This document shows, in pieces, positions 22,611 through 33,380 of a stretch of DNA of 64,000 nt. A program made the translations under genes and the position numbers. Positions within the stretch are counted from its first letter, which is position 1, and each line of letters begins with the position of its first letter. The stretch spans positions 1,922,001 to 1,986,000 of the forward strand of contig VNWV01000003.1 of assembly GCA_009801085.1 (NCBI GenBank), written 5' to 3'. The DNA comes from Lasiodiplodia sp. COLG20 (Eukaryota; Ascomycota; Dothideomycetes; Botryosphaeriales; Botryosphaeriaceae). Below the pieces are notes generated by a model, which worked only from the letters and a program-made list of their open reading frames with translations, was not told the origin of the DNA and ran no database searches.

Positions 22611-23679
22611 CGCGTGTATACCCCCTCCAACAACACGTTCGTCCTTTTTGTCCCGTGCAACATGAACGTAGAAAGCGTAACTTACGGCAGGATTGAACAA
22701 GCCTCCGCTAATACGGAAGAAGATCCAGACGTTTACCATGAGCGAAAATGCAAATACAAGTGCAATGTACTGCAGAGTGGCAACATCAAAGCCAGTGGAC
22801 TCGCCAGTGGTCGAGTTCTGTACGTTATTCTGAGATCCGATATTGGCGACAGCTGTTCCACTAAACGCAAAGAAAAGGAACATAAAGGTGCCCACGAACT
22901 CGCCAAGTGCAGCAACGAAGTCTTTGGGATGGTCAGTAGTGCAGCCAGCGAATGTTTTCGAACGGAATTCTTACGATTTTTGGCTGAGCTCTCCATCCTA
23001 ACCGCACGTCAGTAACTAAAACGTTTTTGAGGAAGGGCTAATGGAATGTGAATAATTACCACCAGATCAGAGGCAGGCGCATGACCTTGCCCACATCCGA
23101 AGGCGGCCCACGGACACCACCACCGCCGGGGCTAGTAGGATAATCATAGCTGTTTTCGGAGTTTTGGCGTGGGATATGAGGATTGGGAGGCGAAGAGGAG
23201 TTGTGGGGTCTCTCGGAGTAGGTGGCGTTGCGATAGGTCAAAGTACCGGCACTCGGGTACTCCCTCATGGATCGGGCACTAGCGGTACCGTTCCGGCGGA
23301 GAGGAAGGTCCTCATCGTACTCGTAGTATGGGATACGCTCGGGGCCATTGTAGTCAGGGTAGTAGAACTCGTCCCTGAGCCTGCGCTTGCTGGGAGTGCT
23401 CCTCCAAGCGTGCTCACTGGCACGAGGATCCGACAGAGGACCCCAACGCTGAACAGCGTTACGGGGACCACTGAAAGAATTCTGGTGTGAGAGGATTTCC
23501 GAAGGTGACTGGACTTCGGGGACAATGGCATGGGCGCCCGAGGAAGGTAGTTGTTCAGGAGGAGGGGACTTCATCGGCGCCATATCCGGGAGCTCACTTG
23601 AAGGGCGCTTGACGATGCGCCCATCCGGAGTCTTTTCACCATAATAGCTCGGAAGAGGGGCCTGGGGATCTTGAGACAT
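21747..23679 (-). CDS. aquaporin (MIP family) with long N-terminal extension
   Basis: A membrane channel for water or small solutes, 497 aa. Six exons: 23679-23060, 22997-22975 (23 nt), 22921-22686, 22472-22343, 22286-22023 and 21967-21747. All five introns have GT..AG ends and the joined frame is open. The MIP core occupies about 205-470. It starts AALGEFVGTFMFLFFAFSGT, has the first NPA box at 291-293 (interrupted by an intron just after it, then VTFAMVIVKAMN) and the second at 403-405 followed by Arg406 (SLNPARSFGP). The first 205 residues are a hydrophilic Pro/Ser/Tyr-rich cytosolic tail, far longer than in orthodox aquaporins. A charged C-terminal tail of about 35 residues follows the last membrane segment. 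Intron 3 (22473-22685, 213 bp) contains 43 consecutive G on the plus strand. Water versus glycerol preference is not resolved. Confidence 0.9.
22563..22605. repeat. 43-nt G homopolymer inside aquaporin intron 3
   Basis: An uninterrupted run of 43 G on the plus strand (C in the sense of the aquaporin transcript). It lies in an intron about four times longer than the other introns of the gene. Such runs are rare in fungal nuclear DNA and hard to assemble, so true length may differ. Confidence 0.9.
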
Positions 23680-24613
23680 GATGATAATGATTAGAGTACT
23701 TGGGTGAAAGTGGTCTCACTCCATCAGTATGCAGGAAGAAAGCGTTGAGTGGAGGGGACTTGGGGCGTTTTAAATTGGAGCAGCACTTCAAACAAATTCC
23801 TAACTTGAGCCGATCTACATAATGAAGCCTTCCCCGACCCTGACCGTCCGCTTATTCCGAATCCTCGTCTAAACGCGTCGTCGCCCCTCCTTGGGACGGC
23901 GACATGCCGCCTCCGATCATACGAGGGCGGCGGCTTCGTTACGATCGCGACCAAAAGAGACATGATCTTCAACGGCTGGAGCAGATGAATACCGCTTTCG
24001 GGAGACAGCAAAAAGGGGTGTGCCGTCCAACCGCAAGCCGCCCTCCAGGGTTCTCCGGGGAAGCATAGACTGATGATGCTGATCTTCGCAGGGCCCTGTA
24101 GCGCGGATTACGCGAGGCTGGTATGCACGGTTGAAACTCACCACTGCAGCCGCGTCACATCCTTGTCAGAGCATCCCGTCCGGCAGCCGTTACTGGCCCG
24201 CACGGAACTTGGCGCCGCACGTGATTCAGACAGCAGGCACATCCATGGACTGCATTCTCAGCAGCATGGGCGGAGCTCGGCGGAACACGAGAGACAAGAA
24301 ACGGTCGTCTCGGGATAGCGACACTGGATCGGATGACGTGCGCAGATCTTGCGGGAGCCGACGACATCGCTGCAGATAGATGGCAATGACCTCATCCAGC
24401 ACCGCCTCCGAAAAGGGTCTGCTTGCAGTTTTTTCCCACGAGCTGTAAGGCCCAGTCTCGGCGTCCTCGAACAAAGTCTGCTTGACCCCACCCGACGTAA
24501 TTACACCGATGACTGCAGCCCTCGTCCCTGCAGACGCCGTTCGTGCAGCATCTTCAACAAACTGCGAGTCACGGCAGCGTGCGTGTGACGAAAATGCGGT
24601 GCCGCTTCCCCCA
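23680..24613. other. intergenic region, aquaporin promoter
   Basis: 934 bp between the aquaporin start and the 3' end of the STB6-like gene, both on the minus strand. It should contain the aquaporin promoter. No additional gene is supported. Confidence 0.45.
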
Positions 24614-27276
24614 TCATGTATCAGCCTTGCGTTGGTCTCCGCCCCCAGTCACGCTTCTGTATAGCCATCCCAGCCACCCTTCCTTTGGCTGGCACTCTTC
24701 CTCAAGCATCTGTACCATGTCCTCAACTACGAGCACTTGCTTCTCAAACTCCGTAACGCCATCTTCGACGTCTTCTACTTTTCCACGCAGAGCATTGACT
24801 TCGTATTCGAGTTTTGCTCCTAGCGTTTCAATGTCTTTGATGGCGTCGTGTAGTGCTGCGCGCTCCTGTACAATCATTTCCTTTGATTCCTCTTGAAGCG
24901 ACTTGTATTCGTCAAGTCGCGGATAATAGATTTCCTCAAGCTCTTGCTGGTCACGTTCTGCCATGACATTCAATTCTTGCACGTGGTTGATGGTGCCCTC
25001 CACCCATGCGTTGACGACGTTACCCAATCGCGCAAGGCGCTCCCCGTTGAGTCGCGCCTCTTCAGCGGCAAGCTGCTCGCACGCTAGCTGCTTCGTTGGA
25101 TCGGTATTTCCCGGTTCATCCTCGTCTAGGTCATGTGTGACACTTTGCCACCGGAACAAGCTCTCTTCGGCGATGCTGAGAGACAGCCGACGGGGCCAGC
25201 GCTCCTCGGGTCGGCTCTCGTAAGTGCGGCGAGTAACCAGATGGGAAAAGCTGTTAGTCCGGCGCAAGAGCGGTCCCGGCTCAAACTGCGCGTTGGCTGC
25301 AAACAGCTCATCCAAGTCAATTCCGCGGTAGATGGACCCTGCGATCGAATCTTCGGCGGTTTCCGTCCGCGATATTGTCGTGCCCTCGTTTGCCAGGAGT
25401 GCCCCCAGCTCCGGCTGTTCGTCACCGGCAGGCAGACTATCTCGGCTATTAAACGCTTTGGATTGTGAGTCCAGAGGCGTCTCCGACAGAACCTTTGTGA
25501 ATTGCGCCTGCGATCGCTTCGAACGATCTGTCACCGTGTCTTCAGCTGCGCTCGACATGTCCATTGATTCTCGCGGGCTCGGCTCAGGCGGGTAATTCGC
25601 GCGATCATCCGTAGTGCTTGCCTGGCGCAAGAGGCTCTCGCTTCTGTTGTTACTGGGGACAACAACAGTGTCATTCTCGACTTTCGAATGCTTATGTTGA
25701 TGACTCCGCAGCCCAACCACGTCCTTGAGCCGTCCTCCGATTCCACTACGAGCATCGCCAAGCTTTCCCGTGGCTCTTTTGATCCGTGATTCTTTATCGT
25801 CGGGGGACGACTTATCAACAGAAGCTCCTGTCTCCCTTTTCCGGATGCCAGGAGCCTCCGCGGTGGATTCTCTCCGTCGAATCATGGCGGGCCCCTGGTC
25901 ATCCTCATCCTTCGGCTTGGTGTCCTCATCAGGAAGTCTGCTGAACATGTTACCGTGGTGCTTCCTTGGTTTCCCATACCACAGCCACTTTGACCGCTCG
26001 CCGTGGACCAGTTGGACAAATCGCTCAATGTCAACCGTCTCCACCTCTGCAATTCCCGCCTTGTCTCTTCCGCCCACAATGTCCATGACCATTTCTCCAC
26101 CCTTGCCACTAAGTTCCGCAACGGTAGACTTTACAGCCTTTGGGACCGTCCAGCCTTCACCACTCGCAGTCTTCGCAGTCGCGCGATGCAGTAACCCGAG
26201 AGTCTTGCGGTCCAATCGACGTGTCTTCGGGAGCCGTTGCGACTTCTGGAAATAAGCAATGCCTCGCTTCGTGTTTTCGACGTCAAAGACATCTTTGGCG
26301 ATGGGGGCTCCGTATGCATTAAGACGATTACGCGCTCCGATCAGGGTACCGAGCAGAGCAGCCACGGTAGTGGGGCCCAGGATGCCGTCGTGAGGCTCTA
26401 TGCTGTAGTATTCGTTTCCAATCTCAACCCACCAGTCGTTCACAGCCCTCTCGGTAACGTCGCACAGCAAGCCGTCGGCGTATTCGGGTTCCAGCTTGCC
26501 AAACAGAACCAACGCGACCTGGCACAACTTCACAAGTTCGATGACAGCTCCAGCAAGAGGGATCTTCTCGCTCGTGCGATAAAGTTGGTGAAACTTGGCT
26601 TCAGTAGCGCCACTTGGTGGAGCAAGCGTGATGCCAACGCGCCCAGAGCATCCCAATCTCTTCAGATTCTCGTTTACGAAAAAGGACTCGCGGTGTTTCC
26701 GGACATCGCCACCAGGGACAGGTATAACAGTCAATGACGAGGGGAATACGCTCAGGTTCGTGATCATGAGAGTGCCAAGAGGCGTGTCTCGAGGGCGTGC
26801 ATGGTATTGGCTGAGGGCCTTGAAGTATATGCGGAGACGCAATGACCAGGATTTTTCATCGGTAGGGACGCTGAGGACTCCTGCAACGACTTTATGGGCA
26901 GAATCGCCGGTGAAGGTGGTGATGACGAACGTGGGGTGTGTGCGGGCGCAGGCCCATTGCTCGACGATGTAACATTCGTAGCCTTCGAGAACGCGACGGC
27001 GGTCGAGAACGACGGTCGAGGGGTCTTCTTCCAGGTATCTAGGCAGACGGTTAGCGCAGGCCTGGCTCAGGCCTACACGACTTGCCTGAAGGCGACGCTG
27101 TCAGTCAGCACGAAGCGCTGGTGGCCGGCCTGAACGGGGCCCCTTTGCAGCTGCTCGCTAGATTCGGGGGCGTCGCGGCGGGCTTCTGGAGACTCAACAT
27201 CTCTCGCAGGAGGTCCGCTCTGGGCCGGCGCAGGTCCGCCGTCGCGAGAGCCGGGCTCCGGTTGGTTGCGCGGCAT
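24614..27276 (-). CDS. STB6-like Sin3-binding protein
   Basis: An 871-aa protein resembling yeast Stb6/Stb2, which associate with the Sin3 histone-deacetylase corepressor. Exons are 27276-27086 and 27038-24614. The join across a 47-bp intron recreates the family block RFVLTDSVAFRYLEEDPSTV, followed by GYECYIVEQWACARTHPTFV and GVLSVPTDEKSW. The intron uses a GC donor (AG|GCAAGT) and a normal TAG acceptor. Residues about 50-330 form the conserved globular N-terminal part (TPLGTLMITNLSVFPSSLTV, AYFQKSQRLPKTRRLDRKTLG). The middle is Ser/Arg-rich and disordered. Residues about 690-840 form a long coiled coil, ending in the conserved EEECQPKEGWLGWLYRSVTG. The gene is head-to-head with RMD5. Function in this organism is inferred from the family only. 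Confidence 0.87.
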
Positions 27277-27673
27277 GGTGGGCACCTCGGAGGAGGTCGA
27301 GGTTCGGGTGAGCTGGAGCTCGGCAGGACTAGGAGTGAGCACGGTGGCACTGGATGCGCGCTCCAACGGGCGTCTCCATGTTGACACGGCCAGTGCGGGC
27401 GGCTTGCGAGTATGCGGGTGCGCCGTTGGGCGTGTCGTGGTGCGGCGTGCGCGCTCCCCGCAACGTCACAGCCCCGGTCACAAGCTCTCGCCATTCCCCT
27501 TCAAGCGCCGCTCAACACCATGTCCTGCCGCTGAACATGGCCACAGCCCATGTGACTCCATCGCTCGCCGCTAACCACGTCGCATTAGAGCAGCCCCAGC
27601 TGTTCCTTCACGCCACATCTCCCGCCGCCCCGCTTCGTCCCTGATCCGCGCCGCCGCCAGCTATCGCGCCGCC
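27277..27673. promoter_or_regulatory. bidirectional promoter, STB6-like / RMD5
   Basis: Only 397 bp separate the two divergent start codons, so the two genes share their promoter region. No TATA or known operator stands out. The sequence is GC-rich and housekeeping-like. Confidence 0.55.
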
Positions 27674-29081
27674 ATGGATACGCTCAAGACCGAGCACGAG
27701 AAGCTCCAGAAGAAGGGCAACCTCAGCAAAAGCATCAATGACGTCCAGAAGACCATCGATCTGCTCATCAAAGCCCGCGCCCAGGTCGCTGAGGGTGCGT
27801 CACTCCACTTCCGCCTCTGCACCGCTCAACTAACCTCGCCGCAGACCCGGCGTCGGCGCAGATGACGCTTGCGAAGGCGCAGGCCCCCGTCAAACAGTCG
27901 TTTGAGAAGGTCAACGAAGATCTCAAGGAGGTCCACCAGGCGCTCGGCAAGTACGGGAAGGCCCTCGATAAGGTACGCCGCCGCAACAGCCCTCACCCCG
28001 AGAAGGTCTAACCCGCATACCAGAAATTCAAGGACAAGCCTCTTCCGGACGCCGGAAACGATGCCCTGTCCGCCCATCCCAACCTCGTCAACCGCGCCAT
28101 TGCCATGCATCTCCTCCGCGAAGGCCAGTTCGGCGTGGCTTCGACCTTTATCGACGAGTCGAAGGCCCGTCCTCCGAACCCTTCTTTGACAGCAAACAAC
28201 CCCCACTCCTACACAACTGAACAATGGGAAAAGGCATTCACAGGTGGCCAGATGGACAGTGGTGCATTGCAGCAGCAGTTTGCCGAGATGTACCACATTC
28301 TGCACGAGCTGAAGCAGCAGCAGAACCTCCAGCCGGCAATCGCATGGAGCAGACAACACAGCGCGCAGCTGGAGGCGCGCGGAAGCAACTTGGAGTTTGA
28401 GCTTTGCAGGCTGCAGTACGTTTGCCTATTCATGGGCCACGAACTGGACGGTTCCATCTCCGAGCCTGACCAAGGTCCGCTGCGTGCCTGGGCCTACGCC
28501 AGGAGCGAGTTTGGCGCCTTCCAGTCTCGGTACTCCAAAGATATCCAGCAGCTTATGGGAGCCATGGCGTTCTGGCAGAACCTGAGCGACTCGCCCTACA
28601 AGCGGACTTTCTACAACGAGCATGCCTTCGAGGAGGTAGCCAACTCCTTCACGCGGGAATTCTGCTCGCTCCTCGGCCTCTCAGCCGACTCACCACTGTA
28701 CATCGCCGCCACTGCTGGCGCTATCGCACTTCCGACTCTGCTAAAGCTGCAGAGCATCATGCGCGAGAAAAAGACGGAATGGACGTCCCAGAACGAACTT
28801 CCGGTAAGTCATCTGCGTCGATCACATGCAATGCGGAATGTTGTGTAGCCTGACATGACCAGGTCGAAATCCCCCTGCCACCCTCGTACTACTTTCATTC
28901 TATTTTCGTGTGCCCAGTGTCCAAGGAACAAACGACGGACCAGAACCCTCCGATGATGATGCCCTGCGGTCACGTCATCGCCAAGGAGTCTCTCGACAGG
29001 ATTAGCAAAGGTGCAAGGTTCAAGTGTCCGTACTGCCCGGGCGAGAGCCACCCGAGAGATGCGAAGAAGGTGTTCTTGTAG
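27674..29081 (+). CDS. RMD5: RMD5/GID2, RING-type subunit of the GID/CTLH E3 ubiquitin ligase
   Basis: Catalytic subunit of the GID/CTLH complex, which marks gluconeogenic enzymes and other targets for degradation. Four exons (27674-27794, 27845-27972, 28024-28803, 28863-29081) with introns of 50, 51 and 59 bp give 415 aa. The N-terminus is a coiled coil ([20 protein letters not shown]). A LisH/CTLH-type helical region covers about 110-230 ([40 protein letters not shown]). A CRA-like part follows ([23 protein letters not shown] segment). The last exon carries the degenerate [42 protein letters not shown], ending in DAKKVFL. Family-level similarity is strong across the whole length. It is divergent to the STB6-like gene. 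Confidence 0.92.
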
Positions 29082-30678
29082 GCTGCATCACGAGACGCTG
29101 TCGTGCGACTCTAAATGCATCGGCGTAATGGTGCGATGAGAAGTTGCATACAATTCAACGGCGTTTACGTTCAAGACACCTTGGGAATTTGGGATAAGGG
29201 TTTCAAGAACAGGTACTCAAGCAACGGCGTCTGGTAGGTTCTTTCATTTCCATCACGATCCAGAGTTATACAGTAATTCAAAGAGCAAATTCTTGCCGAC
29301 TTCCTTTTCGTTTCCCTTTCTGCTTGCTCTCTATCCATTCCTCCCATACAGCAATGAACATTATGGCTAGCGTCGGCGGCGGTAAATGCCCTGGGGCAAG
29401 GTCTTGAAACACTTCCTTGAATGTGCTGTCTTCAGACAGGCGGGGCAGTGGAGCAACGAGTCCTCCAGCGGATCTGCTCTCTTTCTCTTTCTTTCCAAAT
29501 GGTCGCCTTGCGATTACCAAAATTGGTAACAAAACTGGGATGTTGACTCGCGCAGGAGTAATTCAGCTCCATGGCATGTGGGGAGGAAATCGGAATGCGA
29601 GTCCAGTCCAGCCCCTACCTACATGTACTACCACCAACTGGCCCTCCGGGCCCTTTTCTTGACCGGCAACATCCCAGCTTCCGGGTAGAGCCGCGACCCC
29701 GCCATTCCAAAAATTCTGGGCATACGTCCGTGACGTCGCCGCTCTGGCCGTTTCTCACTTCCTAGCCTCCGAGATCTGACCGGGGATCCTTGAATGAAAT
29801 GAAACATCAAAAGAAAAGGAAGACAAATTCTTGAGCGGATACAATCAGCGGAATCACCGATCTGGGCGTCTAGGCCATTGTTCCTTGTCCATCGAAAAAT
29901 TTCGAACTTTGTGTGGTGGGGGTGGTGGCGAGCGCTCGGAGCGACACCGTTGATTAGGCAGAGTGGCTCTCGGCTCTTGTCGTTTCGTCCTCTACACGAT
30001 AGCCATAGGTGACTTAGATGCCGATCAGCCACCGCCTCATCAGATGCACCACTGGATCTAGCCTGCCGTACTGCCGCAAGGCAGCAGCCGCTTTCGTCAG
30101 CAATGCACGAGCACCAGGCAGCCGTTGCTGCCTAGAGGGCACCTCCCAAATATATAAACTCGCCGCAATTGCATCCATCCACCGCTTTCTTCTTTCTTCC
30201 TCACAAAACTTACCGGTCGGGGTGCTTCGGTTGTGATCAAGTAGACGACCCACCTGCCCGGCAGTCCTGCATTGCACGGCGCGGTCATGATTGTTCGAGT
30301 ATGAAATGCTTCGTGAAAGCATTTTCTCCACGGCCTAATTTTTGATCAAAATAGGCGGGCTGACGCTTGCCTTGGCATGGCATTTTGGCCGTGCCAATTC
30401 TCTTTTCGTTGACGCTGCCCGCCTTGCGTGGGAGGTCGAGGAAGAGAAAATGGAAGCGATGGGCAACGATGATTTCGGTATTGGGTGAGGCAGAGTAAAG
30501 GCTTGACAGAGGATTCAATGGAATCATGAATCGGCTCTAGTTTTATCACTCATCCAAATTTGGGGACAAGAGCGCTGACAAGATCACGGCAGATTCTTCT
30601 GAATCACTCCGAGGAAACATGATTGTGGTGATGGAAGCTGGTATTGAAATATCCGGAGTGTATTCCGTGATGTACATC
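29082..30678. other. intergenic region between convergent RMD5 and GWT1
   Basis: 1.6 kb that should contain two 3' UTRs. A minus-strand open frame at 29278-29532 (84 codons) looks mildly protein-like but has no recognised motif or partner exon. Nothing else is supported. Confidence 0.4.
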
Positions 30679-32367
30679 TCACAGCTTAATGCTGATATTA
30701 TGTGCGTCCAGAGCCAGCGCCACGCCGCTAAGAATGCTCATATACACCACCAGCACAGCCATCGACTGCGTCTGAGTGACTTGTAACGTTGGGATAGTCA
30801 AGTTCACCAATCCAGTCAGCAGATTAGCGAGCAAGAACATGGCCAAGCCATTCCTGTTAAACGCATGCAGGACTCTGCTCGTTGCCTCCTTAGCCCTCTT
30901 GCTCTCTTCCTTTTGCGTTTTCGCCGAGTAGATGCCAGGGAAGAAGAGCGTCTCGATGGCGCAAAATAGGGCAAGTTGGCCGCAGTTGAAGGCTGAAACC
31001 CAGAGAAAGTAGGGGAGATTGGCGAGCCGGCGAGAGACACGTAGGTTAAGGCCATAGTAGGTCGTGGAGAAGATGTACATGGAGCTCCAGACAACGGCCC
31101 AAAAGAGGAGACGGCCAAAGGCGGAGTGCCTGAGAATGCCGTAAAGTTGCTTCGTCTGAGGAAGTGAGGCTAGGGAAATGCGGAAGGGATTGAAGCTCGC
31201 GCGGCTGAGTTCGCCGCGGAGTTCATTGAAAGATCCTTGCGCGAGCTTCAAGCAGTTTTTGCGCAGGTTAGATCCGCGCCGAGAAGTACGGCCCCGAGCG
31301 CTGTCGGCATCGCCGGCGGGGATCTCATCTGCGCTCGTGTCTCTGGGTAAGATGTACATTCCAGTGGCGCGACCGGCAAGGAAGATGGCAAGGTATCCGA
31401 AAAAGGAGAAGATACCCTCGCGGTTCTGGTTGAAAAGGTTGGTCCGAGGAGCCGACACTATGAAAGCGGTAAGGTCCGTGAAATCCAGTGCCCCCTCGTA
31501 CGTAACACCAAGTATGATTGATAACGCCGCAAAAGAAGGAAGCAATGCAAATGCGGACTCAAAGAGGGCCAAAAACGGAGGCAAGAAGCCTAGAGTAAAG
31601 AAGAAATTCCAGTGCACACCGTACTCCGTCACATGCTCGGCGTAGTCAAGACCTTTGACGGTCCACAAGCGGATCAGCCCGAGGACCAGGAGTGGTAGGG
31701 AGTGCTTGGTCGAAGCATAAAGGCGCGTAGTCAATGGTAAGGATTTCCCGCTTGCTTGCTGCTTTAGGATTGCACGAGCGGACACGGCGCCGCCGGAGAA
31801 GACGAATGAGCCAACCCCTAGATCCATCAAAGAGGTGCCCCAATTCTCCACCTTGGCAAAGCGGCGGGGAAAGACCTTGAAGTCAACAGCCAGGATTGCG
31901 GCGCATGTTACAATCATCATTGCACCCCTCCATGCCGTGACAAACGGCTTCTGGGGAAGCGGGTCCTTTGTAGGCGCGGAGTCTCTCGATGGCGAAGGAA
32001 TTCGAGGATGGCTGTGCGTGTTTGGAGGAGCGGATGTGAAGGCGGCGAATGCGGCATGGGAAATAAGAAGAGCATTGAGCAGTAGAGGCGACCATGAATA
32101 TAGCGTGGTCGCAAGAAGGATGGCAATGCAGTTGAGGAGGATGTCGGTGGCGCAAGCGGCAGCGGTGTACGGGGTGAAGAAGTTTTGGCGCGCTTGCAGG
32201 ACAGACCAGAGAAGAAGCGCTGACTACAGAGAGGGCATTAGCTTGGAAGTTGAGAGGCTCTGGAGCTGGCGCACCGGCGCGACGAGGGTCACAAGGTTGA
32301 TTTCGGAAACGGTGCCTCCAAGAAGGTTGGAGACGAAGGCCTCCTTCGCAGCCTTGTCGTGGACCAT
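30679..32367 (-). CDS. GWT1: GWT1, GPI inositol acyltransferase
   Basis: The endoplasmic-reticulum enzyme that acylates the inositol of glucosaminyl-phosphatidylinositol in GPI-anchor synthesis; in fungi it is the known target of the antifungal gepinacin and manogepix classes. Exons 32367-32275 and 32223-30679 join over a 51-bp GTGCGC..TAG intron to give 545 aa. The N-terminus reads AAKEAFVSNLLGGTVSEIN, then ARQNFFTPYTA, as in the family. About 13 hydrophobic segments follow. Conserved loops are VFPRRFAKVENWGTSLMDLG, SFVFSGGAVSAR, HWNFFFTLGFLPP and NREGIFSFFGYLAIFLAG, and near the end FLLANLLTGLVNLTIPTL. Length matches the family. Confidence 0.93.
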
Positions 32368-33380
32368 TTTGTGGGGGCAGTAAAGGAGCAGACTGCTTTA
32401 CATGACTTGAGACAGACGAGTCGGCGCAATGGGCGGAAGACTGAGGGCGTTCAAGCTGGCCTCTTCGGCGAGCGCTGATCAGCTGGGCGCGCGTCCGCGC
32501 GATCCCCGCCGACCGACGCGACCGCACCGGAAGACTTTCGCCGACGATCCGACGGACGTCGTGCCTTCCAATCCCTTGCCTCTGCTGCACCTTCTCATCT
32601 CTTCGAGACAAGCCCGTCATCCGCCTCGCTCTAATAGCCTCTCAAGCCCACGGCAAGCGGCCTATCATGTCTGCCGGTCGCGCTGGTAGACGCCTCCAAC
32701 AGCGCGAACGAAAACGCGCATGGCCCCGGACCATGTTTGTACGACCCACATAGCGCCCATCTATATGCAATTGTGCTGCAGGAACCCGCCACATAGATTG
32801 TCGAGCATGCGCCGTGTGTCAGAGCGCCGTAAGGCCGAGGGCTGCTCTTAGGCAACCCCTCCTAGCTACCAATTTAAGGAAAAAAATAAAAGACATGGCT
32901 GCGCCTTGCAAGCTGACGCCCCCGTTTGGTTTCCGCGGCGCTTCTTTTCGTGAAATGTTGTACTTAACCGCACCGCCCCAGCCCGACAGTCCGGTTCCTG
33001 GAGCTCTCTGTTTTCTGCAAGGCTGAAGCTCTTCCACCATACCACATACGTTGGCTGTATGTTTGCAGAAAATCATGGCAGTGCAGCACAAGAGCTTGGG
33101 CGGGCGAGGTGCGTCCACGGACCAGCTCTGGGAGCTGCTTGAGGGCAAGACTGCTGCTGCCGGTGGGGTGATCTGTATTTCGTCACTGCCGTTAGACTTG
33201 CGGACCCTCGACCCTTCCCTCGGTCTCCCCGCGATCGTACCGCCGTCCCGTCACCCGTCTTCCATCTCGCGGCCTCACTCGTTGATTTCACTCCTTTCAT
33301 ACTACACACAAGCCGCTCCTTTGCCTGTTGACCAGCATTACTTCTCACAATTTACTCTGCCCGAAGCGGCCGCCGCCATC
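32368..33380. promoter_or_regulatory. intergenic region between divergent GWT1 and the 1039-aa protein gene
   Basis: 1.0 kb between two divergent starts, expected to hold both promoters. No TATA or operator was recognised, and open frames within it have no support. Confidence 0.4.

Noticed and set aside
29278..29532. 84-codon minus-strand frame downstream of RMD5
   Set aside because: Mildly protein-like but lies in the 3' region of two convergent genes, with no domain, promoter or partner exon.
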